Assembly: GCA_013416455.1 (NCBI GenBank)
Contig: JACCES010000014.1
Span: 1-64,000, forward strand
DNA: 64,000 bases
Source of the DNA: Alcaligenaceae bacterium
GTDB lineage: Bacteria; Pseudomonadota; Gammaproteobacteria; Burkholderiales; Burkholderiaceae_B
Direction of reading: 5' to 3'
This document shows positions 51,196 through 59,253 of this stretch, in pieces. Each line of letters starts with the position of its first letter. Position 1 is the first letter of the stretch. The translations under genes were made by a program, and so were the position numbers. A model generated the notes under the pieces. That model was not told the origin of the DNA and searched no databases. It saw nothing but the letters and a program-made list of their open reading frames with translations.

Positions 51196-52179
51196 TCAAG
51201 GTTCTAGAAGTAACGCTCCACTGAGCGTGCGGCCTTCAAGCAGCGCATGCGCATCCGCGGCATTCGCAAGCGGCAGCTTCTCGGCAATATCGATATGCAG
51301 GCCGCCCTGAGCGAGCAGATCGAAGAACTCGCGAGACGAGGTCTCCAGGTCGGCCCGGCGGGCGATGTAGGTACGCAGCGTCGGTCGACAAACCGAGAGC
51401 GATTTACTGTGCAGAAGCTGCAGCGGAAAAGCGGGCACCTGGCCCGAAGCCGTGCCGTAGTTCACGGCAAGGCCCATGGGGCTCAGGCATTCCAGCGAAC
51501 CCATGAAGGTGTCGGCGCCCACCGAGTCGTATACAACCGGAACGCCTTCCCGGCCCGTGATGCGCATGACTTCTTCGATGAAATTCTGACGCCGGTAATT
51601 GATTGCATGGTCGCAACCCAGCCGAGTGACGAATTCGGCTTTCGCGTCGCTGCCTACGGTGCCAATGACGATCGCCCCCAGCCGCTTGGCCCACTGCACC
51701 AGCAGCTGCCCGACGCCGCCCGCGGCCGCATGCACCAGGATCGTGTCGCCGGCCTGCACACGGTAAAGACGTTTCAATAGATAGTGGCAGGTCAGGCCAC
51801 GCAGATACGATGCGGCAACCAGGTCGTCGCTCAGAGTGTCGGGAATGCGTATCAGCCGCTCCGCTGGCAGGAGGCGATGCGCAACATAACTGCCCAGGCC
51901 CACGTTGGCGTACGTAACGCGGTCGCCCGCCCGCAGGTCCCGCACGCCCGGGCCAACCGCTTCGACCACGCCGTTGGCCTGTACGCCCGGGATAAACGGC
52001 GGTTGCGGAGCATCGCCATGCAGTTGGCCAGTGCGATGGTAAATGTCGACAAAATTCACGCCTATGCCGGTATGGCGCACCAGCACTTCGCCGGCCCCGG
52101 GCTCGGATACGTCGACTTCACCAAACTGCAGAACCTCCGGGCCGCCAAAGGCGGTGATGCGGATGCATTGGGTCTTCAT
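51196..52179 (-). CDS. Zinc-free MDR-family NADPH:quinone oxidoreductase
   Basis: A 327-residue medium-chain dehydrogenase/reductase without Zn ligands: ITAFGGPEVLQFGEVDVSEP, GVNFVDIYHRTG, and the NADPH motif HAAAGGVGQLLVQWAKRLGA. Family members reduce quinones or 2-enoyl compounds with NADPH. It follows the crotonase gene by 2 nt. In this cluster it may reduce an enoyl-type intermediate. Confidence 0.9.
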   Translation of the reverse strand: MKTQCIRITAFGGPEVLQFGEVDVSEPGAGEVLVRHTGIGVNFVDIYHRTGQLHGDAPQPPFIPGVQANGVVEAVGPGVRDLRAGDRVTYANVGLGSYVAHRLLPAERLIRIPDTLSDDLVAASYLRGLTCHYLLKRLYRVQAGDTILVHAAAGGVGQLLVQWAKRLGAIVIGTVGSDAKAEFVTRLGCDHAINYRRQNFIEEVMRITGREGVPVVYDSVGADTFMGSLECLSPMGLAVNYGTASGQVPAFPLQLLHSKSLSVCRPTLRTYIARRADLETSSREFFDLLAQGGLHIDIAEKLPLANAADAHALLEGRTLSGALLLEP

Positions 52180-52181
52180 GT

Positions 52182-52964
52182 TCAGATTCCCTTGAAAATC
52201 GCGGGACGTTTTTCCATGAAGGCGCGCGCACCCTCTTGGTAGTCCTCGCTGGCAAAGCAGGCTTTGATCGTCTCCTCGACCTTCTTCAGATCGCGCTCTT
52301 GGGGATCACGCAGCAGCGCATTGACAGCCTGTTTGGCGGCAAGCAGCGTAAGCGGCGCATTCTTTGCGGCTTCGAGGCACCAGGCCTCGACACTGTCGTC
52401 GAATGCGGCCATGTCGAAAACCTGGGCTACGAAACCCATGCGCAGAGCCTCGACGGCATCGAAAATGCGAGCCGAGAAGAAAATGTCCATGGTGTTCTGC
52501 GGACCCAGCACCGCAAGCAAACGCTGCATGCCGCGTACGCTGTAGCCCAGGCCCAAACGCGCCGCCGGCATGCGAAAGCGCGCATCCTGGCGGCAAAAAC
52601 GCAAATCGCACGCGGCGGCCAGGCCCAGGCCGCCGCCCATGCATATGCCCTGGATCTTGGCAATGACGGGCTTGCCGCAGGTGGTGGGAGCTGAATAGGC
52701 CGCGTCCACCGCCCGGTTGTAGCGCTCTTGCACATCGGGGCCGGCGCGTTGACCCTCGAACTGCGAAATATCGGCCCCGGCGATGAAAGCTTTGTCACCC
52801 GCCCCCTCGATGATGATGACGCGCACATCCGGATCGTCGTCATGCGCCTGGAGAAGGCCGGGAAAACTCTCCCACATGGCTTGGGTCACCGCATTGAACT
52901 TGGCGGGGTTGGAGAAAGTGATGCGGCCTATCGGCCCGTGGCGGCTTGAGATAAGTTCAGGCAT
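52182..52964 (-). CDS. Crotonase-family protein (enoyl-CoA hydratase/isomerase fold) lacking both hydratase glutamates
   Basis: A 260-residue crotonase: IEGAGDKAFIAGADISQFEG with the oxyanion hole, ICMGGGLGLAAACDLRFCRQ and MPAARLGLGYSVRGMQRLLA. In true enoyl-CoA hydratase the two catalytic Glu sit in GGGCELA and QPEILLG; here they are Gly and Ala (GGGLGLA, MPAARLG). So hydration of an enoyl-CoA by the standard mechanism is unlikely; isomerase, decarboxylase or hydrolase activity is more plausible. It acts with the CoA-transferase next to it. Confidence 0.88.
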   Translation of the reverse strand: MPELISSRHGPIGRITFSNPAKFNAVTQAMWESFPGLLQAHDDDPDVRVIIIEGAGDKAFIAGADISQFEGQRAGPDVQERYNRAVDAAYSAPTTCGKPVIAKIQGICMGGGLGLAAACDLRFCRQDARFRMPAARLGLGYSVRGMQRLLAVLGPQNTMDIFFSARIFDAVEALRMGFVAQVFDMAAFDDSVEAWCLEAAKNAPLTLLAAKQAVNALLRDPQERDLKKVEETIKACFASEDYQEGARAFMEKRPAIFKGI

Positions 52965-53039
52965 GAGCTGGCGGGTGAAGAGATCGGAAAAATGAGAAGT
53001 GGTGAACAGGCGCTCTGGCGGCTAGCGGCACGGGGGCAT

Positions 53040-54236
53040 TCAAATCGCCTCCCGCGCGTGCAGCTCTGCGATTTCGCTATCGCTGAACCCCGCCTCGCGC
53101 AATATTTCATCGGTGTTCGCGCCCCAGCCGGGTGCCGCGGTCTCCACTCCGGCGGGCGTGCGCGATAAATGCACAGGCTGTGTGATGACACGCACTGCCT
53201 GTCCGTCATCGCTGCGGGTTTCTTGAACCACGCCCAGATGGCGCACCTGGGGGTCGTCCACCAATTGCGGCACGGTGTAGACCGGGCCGCTGGGGACGCC
53301 CGCATCGTTCAACGCGCGTACCCAATGGTCCATGGTGTTCGTCGCGAATACTTTTGCCAGTTCGCCGCTCAGGCGCTTCCGGTGAAGGACACGCAATCTT
53401 TCATTGAGATAATGGGGGTCTTCGATCCATTCGGCGCGGCCCAGCATATGACACAAACGCTGCCACGTGCCTTCTCCGGACGCGCCAATGTTGAACGCGC
53501 CGTCGCTTGCCTGAAACAACCCCATCGGCGAACTGGTGGGATGATCATTGCCTGACGCTTGCGGGATATCTCCCTCGTTCAAATAGCGGGCAACCTGGAA
53601 ATCCATCATCGCTATCTGGGAGTGCAGCAGCGACGCATGGACCCATTGTCCTTCACCCGATACCTTGCGTTCGTGCAGCGCCACGAGAATCCCGATCACC
53701 GCATAAAGCCCTGTGCTCGAATCCGCTACCGCGATGCCGGCGCGCACGGGTCCCGTTTCGGGAAACCCGGTCACCGACATCAAACCACCCATGCCTTGCA
53801 CGACCTGGTCGAAACCTGGCCGCTTCGCGTATGGCCCATCCTGCCCAAAGCCGGAAATGCTCGCCAGGATGATGCGCGGGTTGATCGCGCGCAGGGACTC
53901 GTAATCCACACCAAGCCGGTTCTTTACGTCGGGCCGCCAGTTCTCGACCACGACATCGGCGGTGGCAACCAGACGCTTGAGCGCCGCCAAGCCCTCTGGT
54001 TTCTTCAGGTTCAACGTCAGCGACCTTTTGTTGCGATTCAGGTTCTGGAAATCGCCGCCCATGCGGTTCCCGGCAAACATCGCTTCATTCGGATCAACGC
54101 CCGCCGGCGGTTCGATACGTATGACGTCCGCGCCGAAATCAGCAAGCACGCGTACACAGGTAGGGCCGGCGCGCACCCGCGACAAGTCGAGTACACGCAC
54201 ATTAGCAAGCGCCTGGGAAGCGGTAATACGGGCCAT
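53040..54236 (-). CDS. Type III CoA-transferase (CaiB/BaiF family)
   Basis: A 398-residue enzyme: VRVLDLSRVRAGPTCVRVLA, DVIRIEPPAGVDPNE, FGQDGPYAKRPGFDQVVQGM and the catalytic Asp in GIAVADSSTGLYAVIGILVA. It activates a carboxylate by moving CoA from a donor such as succinyl-CoA. ATG 54236 is chosen; an upstream in-frame start would add a poor 13 residues. First gene of the operon; the GntR gene diverges from it. Confidence 0.9.
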   Translation of the reverse strand: MARITASQALANVRVLDLSRVRAGPTCVRVLADFGADVIRIEPPAGVDPNEAMFAGNRMGGDFQNLNRNKRSLTLNLKKPEGLAALKRLVATADVVVENWRPDVKNRLGVDYESLRAINPRIILASISGFGQDGPYAKRPGFDQVVQGMGGLMSVTGFPETGPVRAGIAVADSSTGLYAVIGILVALHERKVSGEGQWVHASLLHSQIAMMDFQVARYLNEGDIPQASGNDHPTSSPMGLFQASDGAFNIGASGEGTWQRLCHMLGRAEWIEDPHYLNERLRVLHRKRLSGELAKVFATNTMDHWVRALNDAGVPSGPVYTVPQLVDDPQVRHLGVVQETRSDDGQAVRVITQPVHLSRTPAGVETAAPGWGANTDEILREAGFSDSEIAELHAREAI

Positions 54237-54290
54237 CAGCACACACCTTTCTACTATAAACAGACGGAGTTTCAATATCCTGTTGGCGGA

Positions 54291-54308
54291 CTATAAATAT
54301 ATTTATAG
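54291..54308. promoter_or_regulatory. Perfect 18-bp palindrome CTATAAATATATTTATAG, candidate operator
   Basis: Lies 55 nt upstream of the CoA-transferase start, inside an AT-rich 261-bp divergent region that contrasts with the GC-rich surroundings. It is well placed for control by the neighbouring GntR regulator. ACATATAT-type direct repeats near 54396 and 54413 flank the GntR side. Confidence 0.45.
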
Positions 54309-54497
54309 GCTCAGTCAATACTTTACATTGCTGTGTTTTTGTAAGGTTGTGGCGGGAGAATGTTGTCCATTTAGGTATGGGTACGTCGGTTAACATATAT
54401 AGAGTGGCAGGGAACATATATGCAGAGGTCCGAGGCATATGCGCCGCCGCATCAATGACATTGCCACGAGCTGGCGCACAACCCACAGACAATTTCC

Positions 54498-55142
54498 ATG
54501 AAGGCCCGCGAGCGTATCCGCCAAAGCATCGAGTCCCAGATTTCCAGCGGTCAACTGCTGCCAGGAGATCCCGTCTGCGAGGACGCGCTCATCACGCGGT
54601 TTGGCGTGTCGCGGACTCCTGTGCGCGAAGCCATGCTGCAGATGCTGGCGGAAGGCCTGCTCACCAGTCTGCCGCGCGGCGGCATGGTGGTCGCGAAGAT
54701 GAGCGTGGGGCAACTGTTTTCGATGTGGGAATTGCTGGCCGAGCTGGAAGGGCTTTGCGCGCGCTATGCGTGCGAACGCATGACCAGGGAAGAACGCTTA
54801 CGGCTTGAAGCGTTGCACCAGGAAAGCGAAGAGGCCGTGCTGAAGAATGATGAGCTGGGCTGGCAGATGGCCAATATGGCATTCCACGAATGCTTGTATG
54901 AAGGCGCCCGTAATCCCTATCTGCGTCACGAAATCCTGCGCATGCGCATACGGACTCAAGCCTATCGCAAGCATGCATTCGCGGCGGTGGGGCGATTGAA
55001 TATTTCGTACCGCAGCCACGCTCAGATCGTCAAGGCGATTCTGGCGAACAACAGTGCCGCGGCAGCGCGCGCAGCCGTCAAGCACATGAGCCCTGACGCC
55101 AAGGATCTTGTCGTGAACCTGCCGGAGAATCTGCTGGACTGA
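54498..55142 (+). CDS. GntR-family transcriptional regulator (FadR subgroup, FCD domain)
   Basis: A 214-residue regulator. Winged helix at residues ~5-70 (ISSGQLLPGDPVCEDALITR, FGVSRTPVREAMLQMLAEG), then an all-helical FCD ligand domain with LWELLAELEGLCARYACERM-type helices and DELGWQMANMAFHECLYEGA holding likely metal-binding residues. Such regulators sense carboxylates. It diverges from the CoA-transferase operon and should repress it. Confidence 0.92.
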   Translation: MKARERIRQSIESQISSGQLLPGDPVCEDALITRFGVSRTPVREAMLQMLAEGLLTSLPRGGMVVAKMSVGQLFSMWELLAELEGLCARYACERMTREERLRLEALHQESEEAVLKNDELGWQMANMAFHECLYEGARNPYLRHEILRMRIRTQAYRKHAFAAVGRLNISYRSHAQIVKAILANNSAAAARAAVKHMSPDAKDLVVNLPENLLD

Positions 55143-55554
55143 CCGCGCGGGGAACGCAGGTACCGCACATGTCCCGCCCGCGCATCCACATGCCCGGCTC
55201 CCGGGCGTTTGCCCGGGGCCATGGGCCGATGTATCGTAGGGCCCATTGCCGGGCGCCGCTGCGCCGGCGTTTTTCAGGACGACAGCAACGTCGACGCCGG
55301 AATGGATTGCGACCCACGCAAGTATGATGGTGCCGATGCCGGCTTTTCCCCGACCGCCGGGCGGTATGCGCCGGCTGCGGCGGTCTTCCCTTGCGGCTTT
55401 CCCGCGCGTTGCCCAGGCGCATTCAAGCGGCTCCGTGTTTGCTGAGTGGTTGTCGTCCCGGTCGAACCTTTTTTCGATTCGAAGGTCGGTATTTTTATTG
55501 CCGGCGCCCGGGGGCGACCTTAAACTGATCAACAAGAATGTTAGGATACGTTAA
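55143..55554. other. 412-bp gap without a recognisable gene
   Basis: The left part is GC-rich with inverted repeats around CCCGGCTCCCGGG (55193-55215). The right part, from about 55440, has AT-rich tracts (CCTTTTTTCGATTCGAAGG near 55467-55485 is a dyad) and is the probable promoter of the YciO-like gene. No frame in it looks like a protein I know. Confidence 0.4.
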
Positions 55555-56181
55555 ATGGCTCAACTCTTCGTCGTTCACCCAGAAAACCCGCAGTCCCGTC
55601 TGCTCAATCAGGCTGGCCAGCTTCTGGCCGAAGGTGGTCTGGTCGCCATTCCTACCGATTCGAGTTATGCCGTAGTGGCCCGCCTGGACGACAAGTCCGC
55701 CGCCGACGCATTGCGCCGCCTGCGCGGGCTGGACGAACGTCATCATCTCACCCTGCTGTGCCGCGATCTTGGCGAAATCAGCCATTTCGCCCGCGTGGAC
55801 AACCGTCAATACCGCTTTCTGAAGCTCGCCACGCCGGGCTCCTACACTTTCATCCTCGAGGCCACCCGGGAAGTGCCCCGCCGGGTTTCCCATCCCTCGC
55901 GCAAGACCATCGGCATACGGGTGCCCGACCACCGCATCGCGCTGGCTTTCATCGAGGCGGCGGGTACGCCGCTGATGTCCACCACACTGATTCCCGATGG
56001 CGAAGATCAGCCGCTGAATGATGCGCAGGAAATCTACCAGCGCTACGGCAATCAGCTGGCCGCGGTCGTCGATGGCGGCCCCTGCTCGCTGGCGCCGACC
56101 ACGGTGATCGACCTCACGGGTCCTTTGCCCGAGGTCATGCGCAGGGGGCAGGGCGATCTGGCCTCGGTCGGGCTGGACTGA
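55555..56181 (+). CDS. YciO/Sua5/YrdC-domain protein
   Basis: A 208-residue protein of the YrdC superfamily: GGLVAIPTDSSYAVVARLDD, LTLLCRDLGEISHFARVDNR, TPGSYTFILEATREVPRRV, IGIRVPDHRIALAF and the C-terminal DGGPCSLAPTTVIDLTG. Sua5/TsaC make threonylcarbamoyl-AMP for tRNA t6A; YciO is a paralogue of unsettled role that normally follows this sequence more closely. It starts the housekeeping stretch and is 12 nt before the M50 protease gene. Confidence 0.87.
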   Translation: MAQLFVVHPENPQSRLLNQAGQLLAEGGLVAIPTDSSYAVVARLDDKSAADALRRLRGLDERHHLTLLCRDLGEISHFARVDNRQYRFLKLATPGSYTFILEATREVPRRVSHPSRKTIGIRVPDHRIALAFIEAAGTPLMSTTLIPDGEDQPLNDAQEIYQRYGNQLAAVVDGGPCSLAPTTVIDLTGPLPEVMRRGQGDLASVGLD

Positions 56182-56193
56182 ATCAGGCATCCG

Positions 56194-56844
56194 ATGTCCG
56201 AACTCATTCAGGCCATTACGGTTTATGCGCTTCCCGTACTCTTTGGCATTACCCTGCACGAAGCCGCCCATGGCTATGTTGCGCGCATGTTCGGCGACCC
56301 GACCGCCTGGCAGGCGGGGCGCATCAGCCTGAATCCCGTCCGCCACATCGATCCGATAGGCACCATCGTGGTGCCCCTCGTGCTGCTTTTCTCGACCAAG
56401 ATGATGGGCGGCGGCGGGCTGCTGTTCGGCTGGGCCAAGCCAGTGCCCGTCGACTGGAGCCGCCTGCGCAACCCCAAGCGCGACATGGCCTGGGTGGCCC
56501 TTGCCGGCCCCGCTTCCAATCTCGTCATGGCCATCATCTGGGCCATCGGCCTGCGCCTGCTGGCGGAATCCGGCGCGGGGGCGTCGGATTTCTGGGTGCG
56601 CATGACCATTGCCGGCGTGCAGGTGAATCTCATACTCATGGCGCTCAACCTGGTGCCGCTGCCTCCGCTCGACGGCGGGCGCATCGTCTGCAGTTTGTTG
56701 CCCGACCGGCTTGCCTATCAGTATTCCCGCATCGAGCCCTATGGGATCCTGATCCTCATCCTCCTGATGCTGACGGGTATGCTCTGGTTCTTGCTGGAAC
56801 CTTTCCTTTTCTTTGGCCACACGATCATCGAATGGTTTCTGTGA
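56194..56844 (+). CDS. Site-2 protease family (M50) intramembrane metalloprotease
   Basis: A 216-residue membrane protein of the short YwhC/FtsH-like rhomboid-independent S2P group. Zn motif HEAAHG at residues ~22-26 within the first helix, FGWAKPVPVDWSRLRNPKRD, and the second-site NLVPLPPLDGGRI, with four to five helices. No PDZ domain. Its conserved place beside dapA in Burkholderiales supports a housekeeping role; substrate unknown. Confidence 0.9.
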   Translation: MSELIQAITVYALPVLFGITLHEAAHGYVARMFGDPTAWQAGRISLNPVRHIDPIGTIVVPLVLLFSTKMMGGGGLLFGWAKPVPVDWSRLRNPKRDMAWVALAGPASNLVMAIIWAIGLRLLAESGAGASDFWVRMTIAGVQVNLILMALNLVPLPPLDGGRIVCSLLPDRLAYQYSRIEPYGILILILLMLTGMLWFLLEPFLFFGHTIIEWFL

Positions 56845-56965
56845 CCATGGGGCCCGTGCGGCTCGCGCTTCACGAGCGGTTTGAGCGGGCCATATCGATG
56901 CGGCGCCACGGGCGCCCCCGCGTTGTGGCGAAGATGCGCCGGCCGACAGGGCGGAGTTCTTCAAC
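56842..56965 (+). repeat. GC-rich dispersed repeat following the M50 protease stop codon
   Basis: Starts at the TGA stop (TGACCATGGGGCC), then GAGCGGTTTGAGCGG, ATGCGGCGCCACGGGCGCCC, GTTGTGGCGAAGATG, CGCCGGCCGACAGG and GCGGAGTTCTTCAAC. The last 70 bp line up block by block with 29534-29602. It lies in the 242-bp gap before dapA. Confidence 0.6.
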
Positions 56966-57086
56966 CCGGGCTTGTGTCGCCGCGGAATTCTACAACTCAG
57001 TCTTCAATACGAGTAAACTTGCGTGTTAGGTTCGGTTTTGAGTCCGGGGACTCTTTTCCGATGCGTTTGTGGAGATCAACTCAAAA

Positions 57087-57989
57087 ATGGCAAGTACGGA
57101 CCCTTCGATTTCCCGATTCCAGGGCAGCATGGTCGCTATCGTCACACCCATGCATCCCGATGGCAGCCTCGATCTCGACGCATTCCGAAAACTCATCGAC
57201 TGGCACGTCGATGAAGGCACGGACGGGCTGGTCGTGGTGGGCACGTCCGGCGAATCGCCGACGGTAGACTTCGACGAGCACGCGGAAATCATCCGCGTGG
57301 CGGTCGAACATGCCGCGGGGCGCATTCCCGTAATCGCGGGCGTGGGCGGCAACTCAACCAGCGAAGCCATCCAGCTGTCGCAGGACGCCAAGGCGGTGGG
57401 CGCTCAGGCGGGCCTGTCGGTGGTGCCTTATTACAACCGTCCCACCCAGGAAGGGATGTATCAGCATTTCCGCAAGATCGCCGAAACCGTCGATCTGCCG
57501 ATGATCCTCTACAACGTGCCGGGCCGTTGCGTGGCGGATCTTGCCAATGAAACAGTGCTGCGCCTGGCACAGGTTCCGAACATCATCGGCATCAAGGATG
57601 CGACCGGCGACATGGGCCGGGGCAGCCTGCTGCTGCGCGATGCCCCCAACGATTTCCTGGTGCTCAGCGGCGACGACGCCACCGCCGCCGCGCTGATGCT
57701 GCTGGGCGGCCACGGCAATATTTCAGTGACTGCCAATGTGGCACCGCGCCTCATGCACGAACTGTGCAAGGCCGCCATTGAAGGCGACGTGCCGCGCGCG
57801 CGCGAACTCAACGCCCGTCTGGCGCAACTGAACAAGGTGCTGTTCATCGAGCCGAATCCCGTTCCCGTCAAATGGGCGGTCGCGGAAATGGGTCTGACCC
57901 GGCTGGGATACCGTCTGCCTCTCGTGCCGCTTTCCCCGCAGTATCATGAGCTCGTCCGCACTTCCCTGAAAGAAGCAGGTTTACTCTGA
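57087..57989 (+). CDS. dapA: 4-hydroxy-tetrahydrodipicolinate synthase
   Basis: A 300-residue TIM-barrel aldolase of lysine and diaminopimelate synthesis, condensing pyruvate with aspartate semialdehyde. Schiff-base Lys in [10 protein letters not shown], the catalytic Tyr in ILYNVPGR and [14 protein letters not shown], and [16 protein letters not shown] are intact. ATG 57087 has GGAG about 12 nt upstream; an in-frame start at 57069 would add six residues. It is 2 nt before bamC, the same pairing as in E. coli. Confidence 0.95.
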   Translation: MASTDPSISRFQGSMVAIVTPMHPDGSLDLDAFRKLIDWHVDEGTDGLVVVGTSGESPTVDFDEHAEIIRVAVEHAAGRIPVIAGVGGNSTSEAIQLSQDAKAVGAQAGLSVVPYYNRPTQEGMYQHFRKIAETVDLPMILYNVPGRCVADLANETVLRLAQVPNIIGIKDATGDMGRGSLLLRDAPNDFLVLSGDDATAAALMLLGGHGNISVTANVAPRLMHELCKAAIEGDVPRARELNARLAQLNKVLFIEPNPVPVKWAVAEMGLTRLGYRLPLVPLSPQYHELVRTSLKEAGLL

Positions 57990-57991
57990 AC

Positions 57992-59122
57992 ATGATCATC
58001 CATTTCAAGAAGACATGCAGGATCGGGTCGGCAATCGGCCTGAGCGCGCTGCTGCTGTCGGGCTGCTCCACGGTGAACCAGGCTCTGGGGCTCGAAGAAT
58101 CCGTCGACTACAGAAGCACGGTCGCGGGCGATCCCTTGAGCATTCCGCCCGACCTGACCCAGGCCAATCGCGATGCGCGCTACACCGCGCCCGAAGGGGT
58201 CACCACGTTCTCGCAATATGCGGCGGCGCAATCGAACCAGCCCGTCGTCGGCCAGTCCCAGGTGCTGCCGCAGCAGGATGACATTCAGGTCATGCGCGAT
58301 GGTGACTTGCGCTGGCTGGTGGTGCATCGGCCCGTCGAGCAGATCTATCCGCAGTTGCTGGAATTCTGGAACGAGCAGGGCTTTACCATCCGTTCGGAAG
58401 ACCCTCGCACCGGCCTGATAGAAACAGACTGGGCCGAAAACCGCGCCAAGATCCCGGAAGGCTGGATCCGCTCCGCCCTGGGCGCCATCATCGATCAGGT
58501 TTTCGACAGCGGCGAACGTGAACGCTTCCGCACCCGGCTCGAACGGGTAACCGAGAACCGCAGCGAAATCTACATCAGCCATCAGCACATGTACGAGCAG
58601 CCCACGGCCGACAATGCGGCGTTCAGGTGGGTGCACGGCAAGGAAGATCCAGGCCTGAACGCGGCCATGCTGGCGCGCATGATGGTCTACCTGGGGACGG
58701 ACGTCCAGACCGCGTCGGGTCTGGTGGCCCAGGCAGAAAAAGTGGATACCCGTCCTTCCGTCGAAGCCGTGCCCGATCGTACCGCGCTGGTGCTGGCGGA
58801 ATCCTTCGACCGCGCATGGCGCCGCGTCGGGGTTGCCATCGATTCGGCCGGCTTCTCGGTCGAAGACCGCGACCGCTCTCAGGGCGATTACTACATCCGT
58901 TATCTGGATGCCGATCTCGGCGAGAAGATCGAGCAGCAGAACTTCTTCGGGCGTCTCTTCGGCGGCCGGAATACCGCCGAGCCGGTTTCCTACCGCATCC
59001 ATATACAAGAGCAGGGTGGCAGTTCACTCGTCACCGTGCGGGACTCGAATGGTGTGGTCCAGGAAGACGACACCGCCAAGCGCATTCTTGCCGTGCTTGT
59101 CGACAACATGGCCGTGGATTGA
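57992..59122 (+). CDS. bamC: Outer membrane assembly lipoprotein BamC
   Basis: A 376-residue lipoprotein of the BAM complex that inserts outer-membrane proteins. Signal with lipobox LSALLLSGC (Cys23), an unstructured N-terminal part that wraps BamD in E. coli (DPLSIPPDLTQANRDARYTA), and two helix-grip domains (LRWLVVHRPVEQIYPQLLEF; VLAESFDRAWRRVGVAIDSA). Start 2 nt after dapA. Confidence 0.94.
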   Translation: MIIHFKKTCRIGSAIGLSALLLSGCSTVNQALGLEESVDYRSTVAGDPLSIPPDLTQANRDARYTAPEGVTTFSQYAAAQSNQPVVGQSQVLPQQDDIQVMRDGDLRWLVVHRPVEQIYPQLLEFWNEQGFTIRSEDPRTGLIETDWAENRAKIPEGWIRSALGAIIDQVFDSGERERFRTRLERVTENRSEIYISHQHMYEQPTADNAAFRWVHGKEDPGLNAAMLARMMVYLGTDVQTASGLVAQAEKVDTRPSVEAVPDRTALVLAESFDRAWRRVGVAIDSAGFSVEDRDRSQGDYYIRYLDADLGEKIEQQNFFGRLFGGRNTAEPVSYRIHIQEQGGSSLVTVRDSNGVVQEDDTAKRILAVLVDNMAVD

Positions 59123-59233
59123 CCACCGCCTGCAAACGTCCTGATCAGGCGGGGCCCGCGCCCCGCCCGGGCTCTTGGGCGGCAGGCCGGGGCCAGTCGC
59201 GCTGAAAGGCGTTTCGTGCCGGCTGGCCTCCTC

Positions 59234-59253
59234 TTAGCGTCAACAGGCCCTAG
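59234..59253. repeat. Copy of the TTAGCGT-CAACAGGCCCTAG repeat overlapping the stop codon of the L16 hydroxylase
   Basis: Differs at one position from the 47463 arm. Its terminal CTA forms the TAG stop of the gene on the minus strand. Confidence 0.65.

Noticed and set aside
55143-55554. Possible broken gene in the gap between GntR and the YciO-like gene
   Set aside because: Frames of about 100 codons exist on both strands, but none shows a recognisable motif or ribosome binding site.
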